Position numbers and translations under genes: made by a program. Below the pieces are notes generated by a model. The model was not told where the DNA came from. It saw only the letters and a program-made list of their open reading frames with translations, and did no database searches. Below are positions 1 to 12,266 of a stretch of 64,000 nucleotides of DNA, in pieces. The stretch lies in assembly GCA_963995505.1 (NCBI GenBank), contig OZ023196.1, forward strand, positions 12,025,106 to 12,089,105, given 5' to 3'. Position 1 is the stretch's first letter, and each line of letters begins with the position of its first letter. The stretch is from Hypericum androsaemum (Eukaryota; Streptophyta; Magnoliopsida; Malpighiales; Hypericaceae).

Positions 1-480
1 AAGTTTTATGATATTTTATTAATTTTATTTCTTAAATAATTAATGTCATTGAAAAATTAAGTCAAATAATTAATGACGTGAAATTTCAAGCTAGTATGGA
101 TGCCAACTGAGTAATCATGTATCATTAAAATTGATTAGTGTATGCGAATTAGTCTAATTTATAGACAATGCTATTTGCTATTTCCTCCATTTGGATTCAA
201 GATTCTCAAACGCGTATGACTAAGGACGCACAGAAACTCGCAATTTGTAATTGCATTTATGTCAAACGAGTCGACGGATATCTTGACTAAGATTTTTTTA
301 AAGGGATCTTGACTAAAATCTAATTTATCTTTTTAAGCCATGACGAAGAAGAAGCATGTGGAGGAATGCATATAAATCACGTCCGAAGGACTAGAATGAC
401 CGGATCATTATTTTCTGTACTTTCCATTTTGATTTGCTTTTGTGAATGAAATTTTGGGTCACTTGGTTATATATATTTTT
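1..480. other. AT-rich flank without a recognised gene
   Basis: No reading frame or repeat end is recognised here. The last bases (476-480, TTTTT) form the left target-site duplication of the copia element that follows. Confidence 0.5.
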
Positions 481-1010
481 TGGATGTTTTCAAATCATGT
501 TGCATTTGAGAAGCATACTCGAACTTGGCGGGCGCCGAATTAGAGGTGCACGTACGAACCTGGCGGCCGCTGGGTTCCTGGCGGGTGCCAGACGTCCTGC
601 ACAAGTTCAAGCTCATGGCACTTTATTTGAAACTCGAAAAAATGTGATCATCCTATTAGCCACCATTGCAAAAATATTTTTGTGATGAAGAGGCATAAAT
701 TATGGTGCCAATTCTCTATAAATAGTGGCACATGTTTCTAAATCAAAAAGCATTGCAAAAGGCTCCTTACAAACTTCCTCTCAAAGCATCATTAAAAAAT
801 ACTTAGTGTGTTCTTGGTCGAGTCAAAGTAGTATAAATTTTGAACTCGATTTTGGTGTTAAGGGACTTCTTTGTATCCTGATGATAAGTGTTCATAAACC
901 CGTTGTACTCGCAAAAATCACTCGAAGGGTTGAAGTTTGTCTGAAAGAATCGAAAGATCCTAGAAGTTTGTGCTACACCATATTCATCCTTCTACCCAAA
1001 ATTCCCAACA
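481..1010 (+). repeat. 5' LTR of copia-1
   Basis: Starts TGGATG and ends CCCAACA. It matches 5577-6125 over its whole length, apart from a deletion of roughly 20 bp near the start and scattered substitutions, so the LTRs have diverged for a long time. Confidence 0.85.
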
Positions 1011-1036
1011 ACTTTCAGAAAAAAATTTCCTCGGCA

Positions 1037-1570
1037 ATGGAGGGTGAGATCCTTGCTGCACAATCTCTATAAGTCATGAACCAGACCTTGAACCGCCTTC
1101 AATGCTTTGATGGTGAAAACTTTACTCGTTGGCAAGAGTGGGTGAAATTCTTCCTCATCACCATCAAGTTGTGGCACAATTTTAAAGATGGCTTAGAGGA
1201 GATTCTTGCTGCAATTGCGGAGGATAGTGACGAATTGAAGGCCAAACGCAAGAAGCGTCAAGAAGAAGATTTCATGTGCCGTGGCCATATCCTAAATACT
1301 TTGGACACTAATGTCTACAACGACCATCAAAGCATCTCGACTGCAAAGAAATTGTGGACCACTCTGGACAACAAATACAGAATCTTTGAGGCAAGCAACA
1401 ATAAGTTCCTGATATGCAACTTAATGGATTTTAAGATGGTTGACAGTAAGTCAATTATCGCCCAGGTTAGCAAACTATTACTCATCATCAATCAACTGAA
1501 GAATGCTGGTATTGATCTTGTGTCTTCGTTCGTTGTTGGAGTCATAATCTCCCGTCTTTCTACTTTATAG
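1037..1570 (+). pseudogene. copia-1 gag, N-terminal part
   Basis: Would encode the capsid-like gag protein that packages the element's RNA. An ATG at 1037 opens a 12-codon stretch that ends in a stop. The readable frame then runs 1076-1570 (164 residues) and looks like the copia gag (UBN2-type) fold: FDGENFTRWQEWV near the start and AKKLWTTLDNKY in the middle, both typical of plant copia gag. A stop at 1568-1570 breaks the frame before the nucleocapsid part, which resumes at about 1625. Not functional as it stands. Confidence 0.8.
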
Positions 1571-1624
1571 AATGATTTCAAGAAGAAACTTAAGCATGTT
1601 AAAACTAACTATGACCTTGAAGGT

Positions 1625-4600
1625 TTGCAGCGTCATCTTCATATTGAAGAGGACTCTCGTAAACGAAGAATGAAGGATAGTCAGCAAATTGAAAATTTTT
1701 CTAAGGCTAACAGTGTAGAATTTCATAATTCTCTAAAGCCAAAGAATGACTCTCAGTTTAAGAAAAAGAATTCTAACAAAAAGGATAAGAAAAAGGTCCA
1801 TTATGCTCGTGACTGTCATCAACAAAAAATATATTTGAAAAATGAGGCGAACATGGCGGATGAAAAGGGCAAACTTGTCGCCATAGTGCAAAGTGCCAAT
1901 GCTGTTGTTGACAATAGTGGTGGATGGTGGTACGACACTAGTGCAACCATTCACATCTCTAAGGACAAAAATCTTTACAAGACATACGAGCCGGTTATCG
2001 GAGAAGAAAAAAGTCGCTTCAGCCAACAACCAAAGCCGCAAAGTTATTGGCAAAGGTACTGTAGAACTCTCTTTTACTTCGGGAAAGACTTTTACTCTTA
2101 AAAATGTACTACATGTCCCTGATATTGTAAAGAATCTTATTTCTGGAGTCCTTATTAACAAGGCTGGATTCAAGGTTACTTTTGAGTTAGATAAGTTTGA
2201 ATTATCCAAAAACGAAATATTCGTTGGGCAAGAATACTCTTGTAATGGGATAATTAGACTCAATATAATAAAGAATGATTCTGCTTATACCGTTGACTCT
2301 GTTGATATTTGGCATGCTAGATTAGGACATATGAATTATGGTTCTCTTAGAAACATGAAAAGATTGGGATTGATTTCTGATTGCAACTTCGAAAATATTT
2401 CTAATGTGAAATATATGCATAAGCAAAGATACATAGAACTTTGTTTAAATCCGTGGTTAGAAATTTTGCCTTGCTTGAATTGATACATAGTGATGTTGGT
2501 GATTTAAAAAGTCATATGACTCATGGTGGAAAGAAGTACTATGTCACATAAATTGATGATTGCAGTAGATATGCATATGTTTACTTGATGAAGTATAAGG
2601 ATGAAGTATTTGACAAGTTTAAAATTTACAAGGTTGAAGTAGAGACATAACTAGGGGAGAAAATTAAAATTTTGCATTCTAATCGTGGTGGTGAATACTT
2701 CCCTACTAAGTTTACTTTATTTTGTCAAGAATATAGTTTAGTTCATCAAGTTATTACACCATATACACCCTAACAAAATGGTATTGCTGAAAGGAAAAAT
2801 AGAACTTTGGTAGAAATGATTAATTCTATGCTTGTAAGTTATACTTTGCTAATTCTTTGTGGGGTGAAGTAATATTATGGGCATGTTACATCATGAATAG
2901 AATTTTTAAAAAAAAGAAGAACGTCTTTCCTTATGAATTGTAGTTTAAAAGAAAACCAAACTTGAAAACATCAAAAGTGTGGGGTTGCTTAGCATATGTT
3001 AGAAAGCCTAATCCTAAGAGACCAAAGTTAGGAAATAGAGCTTATAAATGTGCAATTTTGGGCTATTCACTTAATAGTACAACCTACAGAATTTAATCCT
3101 TGGTACCTTTGAGATTATAGAATTTGTAGATGTAGAATTGAGAACTTAACTAGGCATAATTCTCAAAATGAACCTGTTGGAGATCTATTATTACATAGAC
3201 TAGAACCTGAAGAGACTAATGACAATAATGAATATGCTCATAAAAATGAAGATACTTTAGTTACTACGAAAAATGTCGAGCCTAGAAGAAGTAAGAGATC
3301 AAGAATAGAGAAAGACTATGGTCTAGAATTCATAACATATCTTGTAGAGGGTAATAAGAATGAAATTCTTAATATTCTTAAGTATGCTATGGATGTTCTA
3401 AAACCTATTATGAGGCATGAGTTCTAGAGATTTTTTTTTGGAAAGAGGCTATTAATGATGAGATGAATTCAATTTTGACTAACAGTACTTGAATATTGTG
3501 TGATTTATCTCTTAGTGTAAAGCCTATAGGATGTAAATGGATATTCAAAATAAAATTGAATGCCGATGGTTCCATTGATAAGTTTAAAGCCAGACTGGTT
3601 ACTAAGGGTTATAAACAGAGATATGGAATTAATTTCTTTCATACATATGTTCCTGTTACTCGCATCACATCTATTCGTTGCTAAATTGCACTTGCATCTA
3701 TTAACAAGTTAATTATTCATCAAATGGATGTCAAAACTAATTTCTTAAATGGTGATTTAGAAGAAAAAATATATGAAACAACCTGAGGATTTTATACCAC
3801 CAGGCCAATAGCAGAAAATTTTCAAGTTGGTAAAATCACTCTATGGCTTGAAGCAAGTTCTCATGCAATGGCATGAGAAGTTTGATAAAATAGCTTTATC
3901 ATATGGTTTAGTTATTAATGATGTTGATAAGTGTATCTATAGTAAGCATGATGACTCTGGATGTGCAATTATATGTCCATATGTTGATGATATAGTTATA
4001 TTTGGGACTAACATATCTTCTGTCGAAGAAACAAAGAAGTTTCTTAGCTCGAACTTCAATATGAAATATCAAAGAGAGGCTGATGTGATCTTGGGAATTA
4101 AAATCATAAGAAAGGGAGATGAGTTGGTATTAACCCAACATTATTACATTGAGAAATTTATCAAGAAGTATGGTCATTTTGATGACAATCCACCCCCCAC
4201 TCCTATAGACCATATTATCAAATTAATGAAGAATATCAGACGCACTCATGCATAACTTGTGTATTCCAATCTCATTGGGAGTTTTACGTATGCCATGCAT
4301 TACACGAGACCGGACATAGCTCAAGCCGTGGGAGTACTATGTCCTTTCTCAAGTAACCCAAGAGTTGAACATTGGGGAGCACTTGTAAGACGTTATATTA
4401 CTTGAAAGGAACCATAAATTATGGTTTGCATTACTAAATTTATCCCGTTGTATTAGAAGGATATAGTATTGCTAACTGGAACAATGTAGAATCCAAGTCC
4501 AAGTCAACTACTGGATGGATATTTACATTAGGAGGTGCTGCGGTGTCTTGGGATTGCAAGAAGTAGACCTATATCTCCGATTTCAATAATGTTGTCAGAA

Positions 4601-4960
4601 TTGATTGCTTTAGCCGATGCAAGTAAGGAGGCAGAATGGCTTAGAAATTTATTTGTAGAGATTCCACTTTGAAAGTAGCCATCTCCAGCAGTTTTGATTA
4701 ATTATGATAATCAAGCTATGATCTATAATGTCTCTAAAAAGACTTACAATAGAAATCTAGACATGTAAGTCTTATACACTAAATGGTAAGACAATTGCTC
4801 AAGAGAGGAGTAGTTACACTTGACTATATTAAAACGAAGAAGAACTTGACCGACCCATTTACGAAGAGTCTACCAAAGGCAATGTTTTCAATGAAGTGTA
4901 AGAAGATGGGACTAAGGTCTGTGAAAGAAGGTTGACTACCAATGACAGAAATCTAACCTA
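1625..4960 (+). pseudogene. copia-1 gag C-terminus and pol relic
   Basis: Frame 1625-2101 carries a lysine-rich nucleocapsid tail. Only HYARDC remains of its zinc knuckle, whose first two cysteines are gone. It then enters the protease, where the active site reads DTSA (usual form D-S/T-G-A). A frameshift near 2020 moves the frame to 1893-2483, which holds LKNVLHVPDIVKNLIS and the pre-integrase motif WHARLGHMNYGSL. Integrase (about 2484-3400) is riddled with stops. Reverse transcriptase pieces lie at 3496-3684 (GCKWIFKIKLNADGSI) and 3827-4255, which still has the catalytic YVDD. RNase H traces run to about 4960. Each domain has lesions, so no functional polyprotein can be made. Confidence 0.85.
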
Positions 4961-5576
4961 TATTTTTAAATAGACAAAAAAGGTTCATTGAGTACCAACA
5001 AGTCATTAGAGTGGTTAAGGTGCACTAAGTCAAAACTTTCAATTTCTGAATTAGTGCAGGGTTCTGCTTGAATGAGGATGAATGCAAATTCTTAATAAGT
5101 CTACGTTGGTTTACAGGTGTATCGCAGAAATACCTTAAGTGACTTACCTATATGAGTGCAAAAATCAAGCCATTTTCTAAGAGAGTAAGACTGCTCTCTA
5201 AAGAAGACTCGTGAATTCAGGATATAAGGCCATGGCCATTAACGTGCGAGCTACAGAACGTACTAGCTTCTAACGTCAATATGTATGGAGGTTTTGGTTT
5301 TACCGTATGGGGTACTTGGTTCAAGACTCGTTCACCACAGAACCTCAATAGAGCTTTGAATCTCTTACACTGAGTGAAGGTTAAAATCCAAAAGATACCT
5401 ATCACTTATGTGATGATGCTTATTCTCATCCTATCTTGAACTACGTTGGCTTGATCCCACCCGAGTACGTAGGCAGACACTTAAGTAATGTAGTCACTCT
5501 ATTTTACAAACTTTTTCCATTCCAACTTCAAGGTTCTTACTTTACTATTTTAAATATTTTGAAAATAAAGGGAAAA
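4961..5576 (+). other. copia-1 3' untranslated stretch and polypurine tract
   Basis: About 600 bases between the end of the pol relic and the 3' LTR without a convincing reading frame. It ends in a purine tract at 5561-5576 (GAAAATAAAGGGAAAA) that would prime plus-strand synthesis. Confidence 0.6.
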
Positions 5577-6125
5577 TGTTAGATATTTTCGAATCATGTT
5601 GCATACCGGACGCCAAGTTTAAGAAGCATACTCAAACTTGGCGGACAGTGAGTTAGATGTGCACGTTCGAACCAGGCGGCCGCCGAAATTCTGGCAGACT
5701 TTGGACGTCTTGCACAAGTTCAAACTTGTGCTGGCTCTTTGTTTCAAACTCGAAAAAATGTTACCATCTCAATAGCCACCATTGGAGAAAATTTTTAGTG
5801 ATGAAGAGGCATAAATTATGGTGCCAATTCTCTATAAATAGTGGCACATGTTTCTCATTCAAAAAGCATTGCAAAAGCCTCCTTACAAACTTCCACTCAA
5901 AATATCATCAGAAAAAATTTAGTGTGTTCTTGGTTGAGTCAAGGTAGTACAAACTTTGAACTCAATTTCGGTATTAAGGGCTTCTTTGTATCCTGATAGC
6001 AAGTGTTCGTAAATCTGTTGTACTCGCAAAAATCACTCGGAGGGTTGAACTTTGTCTGAAAGAATCGAAAGATCGTAAAAGTTCATGCTACACCATATTC
6101 ATCCTCCTACCTAAAATTCCCAACA
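5577..6125 (+). repeat. 3' LTR of copia-1
   Basis: Starts TGTTAGA and ends CCCAACA, the usual TG...CA LTR ends. It keeps the segment that the 5' LTR lost near its start. Confidence 0.85.
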
Positions 6126-6364
6126 TTTTTTAACTACAAAACAGTAATATTTATCAAATTGATCAAATCACAAAATATTTAAGTAAACTTTTACATGAAA
6201 TCATTTATTTCATGTAGTTGATATTAGCTTACAGAAATAGGAAACTGCTTTCCAACACCGCCATCACGAATCCACAGATTCGACCACAAGTTTCAAATTG
6301 GTTAAACTTATTTCTTGTAGTCTTTTTTTCATTAATAATTTTCCGCAAAACTAAATTTAGTACC

Positions 6365-7970
6365 TTATGAGGGAGACAGAATTGGTTCATTAGATGTAGA
6401 AGCACTAGTCCTATTCCTATATCGATTCATTAAATCCAAAATATCTTTTTCTACATTGTGTACAATTAAAAGAACTTGCTTTTCTACATTAAAATTAACT
6501 TCCAAAAAATTACTCAAATTCTCGTAATAAGCTTGTAATAGACTTTGTAAACCTTCATTTTTAATGTTCGGCATAAAAATAGTAGCAATTAAATTAAGTT
6601 GGGAAATGGCCCTAAAAGACTTTAACCATTTGTTAGCAATTTCTGAAACACATATTGACAATGCAAAATCTTCTAAAAATATTAAATGAGTTGTAGGATA
6701 ATAAACACCCGACAAAATATGTGTAGCATCATTAAAATATTCTAAAAGTTTGTTTAATTTTCCTATAAGGTCCCAATGGTGAGGTTTTAATATAATATTA
6801 TTAGTTTGATCATGAGATACGAAAAAAATTACATAAAATATTCTTTTAATAATTCATCAGTCAAATTCCAACAATGTTAAACATCTTGTGGAACATGTTT
6901 CATGTTGTTTAATTACAAATTTTTTTTCATTCCTTTCGTAATTTCGGGCGAGCCTATAATAAATTAATTATTTGTTTAATTGGTATGAGTGTGGTGTTTA
7001 ATTCTTTAATTCTATCTTGGGTACAAAGATTAATTATATGACATGCACATCTAATATGAAAAAAATTCTCTGAGAGATGGTTTACAAAATTTTTTTACAT
7101 CTTTAACCATATCATTATTAGAACTTGCATTATCTGGCGAAAGTGAAAAAAAATTTGAACTAATAATATTCTTTTAAAATAATATGCAACCATTTTTAAA
7201 CAATTATTCACACTAAGACTATCATCAAAAACTCTATATGAAATTACTCTATTTTGTATATTCCATTCATTATCAATCCAATGACATGTAACACCAAAAT
7301 ATGAATGATTTTGCCAATGATCACTCCATATATCACAGCATAAAGAAACACGATCAGCAAAATTAAAGAAAAAAAATTTGTAACTTTTTTTTACCTTTCT
7401 TGTATAAATTTTTTACATATTGTGTTAATGTACTTCGTGAAACTGGTTTTGCACTAGGATTTAAAGCATTTTGACAATAAGTTGTAAAATTAAGTTTTTT
7501 ACCAAAACTAAAAGATGCATATTCCGTAGCAACTAATTTAGCTAGTTCCTCTCTATTATTTAGATCGGTGTAATGAAATAAAAATATTAGGTTTGGTAGA
7601 TAATTGAGTTTTATATTTTTCCAAACCAAATTCGTGTAGATGTTTAGTTTTCACATGAGTAGTATAAGTACCATATCCAAAATCTGTTTTGAAAGAATAT
7701 TATTTACTGCAATAATTACATATAACGTCAAAAATATTTTTTTTCTCCAGCAGGAAGTTTTTTGAAATGCTTAGTAAAAAGTATTGAAGATGATCCTGTA
7801 ACCTTTTGTGGATTGTTGAATATTGAATCTTCACTTTCCCACTGAACTACATCATGGACGTTCATCATTTTCTCCGGAATAGGATAAGAAGAAATCGGTA
7901 GAAAATTCGATTCAATAGAATCATGACATGTGGTACCCTGTAGTTTCACCCATTTCGCGTGGAGTACCAT
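6365..7970 (-). pseudogene. hAT transposase relic with BED zinc finger
   Basis: Read on the minus strand. The N-terminal piece (7728-7970) leads into a BED-type finger: FTKHFKKLPAGEKKY, then a C-x2-C pair and an H-x4-H pair that survive only across a frameshift around 7630-7730. A middle piece (7363-7629) and a C-terminal piece (6365-6715, beginning MSGVYYPTTHLIFLEDFAL) resemble the RNase-H-like core of plant hAT transposases. The C-terminal dimerisation domain is not seen. Several frameshifts separate the pieces. Copia-1 ends only 240 bases past the C-terminus, so the 3' end was probably lost. The gene would have catalysed cut-and-paste transposition in the nucleus. Confidence 0.75.
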
Positions 7971-8720
7971 GTGGTTCTAAATTGGTATTTTAGTACCCTG
8001 TGGTTGACCATCAATTTTCTGGGCATGTCCAGGGTAGCTACCCGTCCAAACCTGCTCGAAAAAACGCTGTTTCGAGACGACATGGAAGACACGTGGAGCC
8101 AGAGTGGGCTTGTTTAAAGTTCACATGTAATATGATAAATTACTTGTAGATCCCAATTTGTATATAATTTTTCTTAAAACCAAAATTTCCATCTTCAACC
8201 TCGAGAATCCTATATGAACACCAAAAAAATCAATTCTTCCAATCCACGAACTGAATTGAACACCAAATTAACAACAACCACATCTAAAATCAACTCTTTC
8301 ATCTCCTTCTACCTCCCTCGCCTACTTCTTCCTCCTATTTTCTTATCGCTCTCGCCTCCTACCTCCCCTTAGCTCATTCCATAACCCTAAATTTAGGGTT
8401 CCAATCGATGGGCACCAAAGGTTAGGGGAGGAGCAGGAGGCCGGGGAGCCACGGGGGCACGACCTTCACCTCGATGTCTGCCGCCAGAGGAGCAAGAGGC
8501 ATGGGACCCACAGGCACAGCGGCGTGGAGCCCACTCCTAGTCGGGCTCGTTGACGGTGGCTTCGTCATCGAGGGTTGGAGGCCCGGGGTAGAGGACGACG
8601 TCGGTGTGGGGCCAGCTCCTCGTCAGGCTCGTCGGCGACTTTGTCGTCAAGGGTTGGAGGCCTAGGGTAGAGGATGACGTAAATTCAAATTTATCCCACA
8701 GGGTACTAAAATGAACTTAT
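7930..8720. mobile_element. Non-autonomous TIR element with GTACCCTGTGG ends
   Basis: A perfect 17-bp inverted pair lies at 7987-8003 (ATTTTAGTACCCTGTGG) and 8696-8712. A further GTACCCTG at 7933 suggests repeated subterminal motifs, as in some Mutator-like elements. The interior is GC-rich and includes a small open frame (8474-8665) rich in Gly, Ala and Arg, which I do not trust as a gene. The element sits against the 5' side of the hAT relic. Exact ends and target duplication are not resolved. Confidence 0.55.
8528..8682. repeat. 83-bp imperfect tandem duplication
   Basis: 8528-8610 and 8611-8682 are two diverged copies, each carrying a CTCCTxGTCxGGCTCGT motif and GGGTTGGAGGCC. They lie in the GC-rich core of the TIR element. 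Confidence 0.7.
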
Positions 8721-9106
8721 CCCTATTTTTTTTGAAGTAAATTCAATTTTTAAAAATCAAAATTGAAAACGGTACCGACATCTCTAATAATAAATTCGAA
8801 TTTATAAAAAAAATTAATAATAAGAAAATGGTAACCTGCACCACCAATTATAAATTGAATTTATAAAAAAAAATAATAATAAAACGGTAACCTGCACCAT
8901 AACAGTAAACAATAACACCATATTTTGCTCAACTTATTCTTTTATTTGTCGGAGTTTTTCCACTTGATTGTTAAAATTGGTGTAAAAGTAAAAAGTTTAC
9001 GTGTGTGATTGTTACTTTTTGCACTTGATTAGCTTTGTGATTGGTCATTCGTGGAAGTTGGAAAGTTGGAACCAAATGAACAAAAAGTTGCCTGCCCACT
9101 TTATTA
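8721..9106. other. AT-rich stretch with short direct repeats
   Basis: No gene seen. Two copies of a ~60-bp module containing GGTAACCTGCACCA occur at about 8788-8905. Confidence 0.5.
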
Positions 9107-9875
9107 GGGGTAAAAAAAATATCCATGGTCACTAATCTTTTATAAATTTTAGCTCATGGTCACTAATCTATTTTTTGTCTCTTTATGGTCACTCATCTTT
9201 GTTTAGTCATCCTTGTATTGTCACTATGACTAATTTAAAATTTTTAAAATTTCAAAAATATCCTAAAGTTTTTTTCTCTCTCTCGCCTTTTACTTCCTCC
9301 TTTCTCTCTCATTTCGAAATTGAAAATTTGATTTGCCGAATAATTTGATAAATTGACGAATTTAGGATATGGATTCATGTTCGATTCATTCAAGGAAAAA
9401 TTCGCATATGAATTTTGGTTCGCATGAGCTCATTCGAATCTAAATCAAATTAAACACTCATGGTCAACAAATCGAGTTAAATCTTACTCAAAACTATTGC
9501 GATCATATTATTAGCATGTTCATCTGAATGTCATTATTTCTGAAGTTTGGATTAGCATATTATTAGCATGTTCATATGAATGTCATTGTTTCTGGATCAT
9601 ATTATTAGCATGTTCATCTGAATCCATATCCTAAATTCGTCAATTCATAAAATTATTTGGCGAATCAAATTTTGAATTTTGAAATGAGAGAGAATGGAGG
9701 AAGTAAAAGACGAGAAAGAAAGAAAAAAAAGTTTGGGATGTTTTAGAAATTTTAAAATTTCAAAATTAATCATAATGACCAAACAAGGGCGACTTAACAA
9801 AGATGAGTGACCAAAAAGAGATAAAAAAATAGATTAGTGATCATGGGCTAAAATTTATATAAGATTAGTGACCAT
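9107..9875. mobile_element. Long-hairpin element (foldback or MITE-like)
   Basis: The left arm (9107 to about 9385) and right arm (about 9622-9875) are inverted copies. Paired landmarks are CATGGTCACTAATCT at the left and its complement at the right, the AAGTAAAAG/CTTTTACTT region, and GGATATGGATTC with its complement near the centre. The centre contains three copies of a TATTAGCATGTTCAT module. No coding capacity is seen. The right arm is duplicated at 22116-22290, at the junction of the large tandem duplication. Confidence 0.7.
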
Positions 9876-10552
9876 GCATCACAAGTTTGAATTTCAAATT
9901 TTTTCCTGCCTTTCAAATCAGTCAATCGTATTTCTTTTTTATTTTTATTTTTTCATAATTCACCGGTTCAACCAACGAATCAAATTTGAATCGAATTTGT
10001 TGGGTCAAATTCGAATTAAATTTGCCGGTTCGACGAATTAAAGAAATTTTAAACCGTATTCAATTCATTTTAGGACAAATTAAAAATGAATTATCGACGA
10101 ATCAAATTGAATTGAATTACGAATCAGATTCTAACAGTGATCAGATATAACTCCAAGTGCAAGCACGCGAAGACCAACCTCGAAATAATTTAGGCCTCAA
10201 CACGTGTATTATTAGACTACCCACACCCGCAACCCACCCCAACCTAGGTCACTGAATAAATAATTAATTATTTACAGTCAACCCAATTAAATATTTTCCT
10301 ACCCACACTCACAACCCACACCAAATTAGGCCACGGAATAAATAAATAATTTCTCTCTCATCTCCATACATATATTACTTATACGGATTTGTATCAAAAA
10401 TTAAAAAATTAACTATGTATGAATTAAAAATATTAGGCTCAATTTATAGAGAATAAAATAATACAAATTTTCATATTTTTATCGAATAACATTGTGCCAA
10501 ATATCACCAAAGTAGATTGGAAGATAAATATCAGGCTCTCAAGGCTCTCAAG

Positions 10553-10765
10553 GCTGCGGCTTAGCCGCTCCCCCAATTTCATTTTCAATTTTTTTTTCTT
10601 TTCTTTTTCTGACTATTGCATACCAACCTAGCCTTAGGGCTGCGGCTGCGACTGGTCTTAGACTAGGCACAGCAGCGCCTTCGGGAGCAGGGCCATGCTT
10701 ATCTAGAAAAAAATTAAAAATAAAATAAAAATGAAATGGGGGAGAGGCAGGGTTGTGCCCTCGGG
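10553..10765. repeat. Imperfect inverted repeat nested in the Harbinger-like element
   Basis: Arms of about 45 bp. The left arm has CTCCCCCAATTTCATTTT (near 10569) and the right arm has its near-complement around 10730-10745. They could fold into a hairpin with a GC-rich loop. Confidence 0.45.
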
Positions 10766-10804
10766 ATGAGAGATGATACTCGTCCCTCGCCCCCGCCCTC
10801 CCCA

Positions 10805-10828
10805 CCCCCCCCCCCCCCCCCCCCCCCC
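10805..10828. repeat. Homopolymer of 24 C
   Basis: An uninterrupted C run, followed within 15 bases by a TA run and then a T run. Such runs are unstable and prone to sequencing and assembly error. Confidence 0.9.
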
Positions 10829-11108
10829 AAATTATATATATATTTTTTTTTTTTTTTTTGCTTTCTTTCTATCTACTTAGTTACACTTGTCACAATATTA
10901 TTCGTATAAATATATTTTTCGGATATTATTTGTTTGGTTATAAAAATTAAAGTTATCTTTAACAAAACTAAAAATAAATAATATGCAAATTCATATTTTT
11001 CAAATCTCTATAAATAGAGTCCAATATTAACATATTTTCATACACAATATATAATTCTCTCTTCTTTCTCTGTATAATATAATCTTCCTCTGTTATATTA
11101 TTTTTACT

Positions 11109-11255
11109 ATGGATTCAAATGATCCTAATTCCCCAAATTATAATCCATTCGGATCTTATAATCCTTCATCTTATCTAACTTTTGGAGAGTATCCGAACTC
11201 TCAATCTTTTTTTAACTCTCATTTGTCACTAAATTTTGTATTGCAACTTTTGTAA
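11109..11255 (+). pseudogene. Remnant of Harbinger Myb-like ORF start
   Basis: A 48-codon frame begins MDSNDPNSPNYNPFGSYNPS, resembling the Asn/Pro/Ser-rich start of the Myb/SANT accessory protein encoded by PIF/Harbinger transposons. That protein normally helps the transposase bind DNA. The Myb domain itself is absent and the frame stops soon after, so this is a deletion derivative. Confidence 0.5.
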
Positions 11256-11544
11256 TCCTAATTTTGTTACTTAATTTTATTTTTTTGTTATAATTATAAA
11301 ATAATCATTTTCGTAAATTAATTATAATTTTTATATAAACAAAATATGATAGTAGATAATATATAATGGGATTAGGTTGGGTATGGATAAGAGAAAAATT
11401 AATTATTTATTCTGTGACCCTGGGTTGCTAATGTGGGTAGAAAAATATACAATGGAGTTGGGTTGGGTATGGATGAGAGAAAATTTATTTATTTATTTCG
11501 TAACCCTGGGTTGCTGATGCAGTATTTAACAATGCTGCGTTCCC

Positions 11545-11604
11545 AATGACTCGAACCAGAGACCTTGGTTAAGCTAAAACAACTCCATCACCAGTTGATC
11601 TAAG
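11545..11604 (-). repeat. tRNA-derived SINE-like sequence
   Basis: On the minus strand, a B-box match GGTTCGAGTC (11548-11557) lies about 30 bases downstream of an A-box-like TAGATCAACTGGTGATGG (11585-11602). This is the spacing of an internal RNA polymerase III promoter. No clear tail or target duplication was found. Confidence 0.35.
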
Positions 11605-11616
11605 TGTTTGTTGGTA

Positions 11617-12071
11617 AATATTCAAACATTTCCAAATACCCCACTTGACATAAAAAGAGGTCGTCGATGTCGGATGATGTGTTAATCTAACAAATGCTGT
11701 CTGTCTGAAAAGTAGAGAGGGTCCTTATTTTGTGATATATGGAGTAAGGTCCTTATTTTGTGATATAAGGAATAATCATTAGCAAACACATTTATATTTA
11801 GGTTTAACTTGTTATTGGATAGATGAATAATGAATTTAAAAAAAAAATTGTATATAATGTTTTTGATGAAAATATAGCGCAAAAATTCTTTGGAAACAAT
11901 GAATGGAGTTTTAGAGAAAGCAGTTTAGTTCTTAAAAAATATTTCGCTAGACAATGCAAATTCTAATAATGTGGTCATTCTCGAATTAAAAAATCGTTGT
12001 AACCTCTCTTTTGTAGGGAAAGTGCATGTCATATATCTAATCTTTATTCCGAAGATGAAAATAAAAAATTT
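11617..12071. other. AT-rich block shared with unit 2
   Basis: Matches 23131-23559 almost throughout. No convincing gene. A local repeat of GTCCTTATTTTGTGATATA (about 11729 and 11750) occurs only in unit 1. The final AATTT (12067-12071) is the left target duplication of copia-2A. Confidence 0.6.
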
Positions 12072-12266
12072 AGAGTAAAAGTGTGCCGCATAGGACTTGA
12101 ATTCATCGCTGTACCATATATATTGTAGTACACTTGTACAGGAAACCCTAGATGAAACCATAGATACACTTGATACACTTACCGGAGGAGTTATTCCTAC
12201 ATAGAACTTAACATATATAAGAATCCTGATTTGATCTTATTCCTAATCAAGACTTGATTCCCTATA
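12072..12266 (-). repeat. 3' LTR of copia-2A
   Basis: Resembles the matching LTR of unit 2 (23560-23659 plus 31282-31393) more than it resembles its own partner at 16165-16363. The two LTRs had therefore diverged before duplication. Confidence 0.85.

Larger units (their letters stand above)
481..6125 (+). mobile_element. Ty1/copia LTR retrotransposon, decayed (copia-1)
   Basis: Two direct LTRs (481-1010 and 5577-6125) enclose gag and pol relics in the copia order: gag, protease, integrase, reverse transcriptase, RNase H. A polypurine tract at 5561-5576 directly precedes the 3' LTR. The element is flanked by TTTTT on both sides (476-480 and 6126-6130), which fits a 5-bp target duplication but is weak because it is a homopolymer. 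I found no convincing initiator-tRNA primer site after the 5' LTR. Many stops and at least one frameshift make it non-autonomous. Motif wording resembles Tork-type copia elements, but that clade call is tentative. Confidence 0.9.
10219..11530. mobile_element. PIF/Harbinger-like non-autonomous element
   Basis: The ends contain inverted, internally repeated modules. At the left are CAACCCA and GAATAAATAA; at the right their complements appear as TGGGTTG and TTATTTATTC. It carries a remnant of a Harbinger accessory-protein start (see 11109-11255). The corresponding place in unit 2 (after 22665) lacks it, so it inserted or was exchanged after duplication. Ends are set by eye. Confidence 0.5.

Noticed and set aside
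5217..5405. Minus-strand 62-codon frame near the end of copia-1
   Set aside because: Lies in the element's 3' untranslated stretch and shows no family resemblance.
8474..8665. Gly/Ala/Arg-rich 63-codon frame
   Set aside because: It lies in a GC-rich tandem duplication inside a non-autonomous element and shows no domain.
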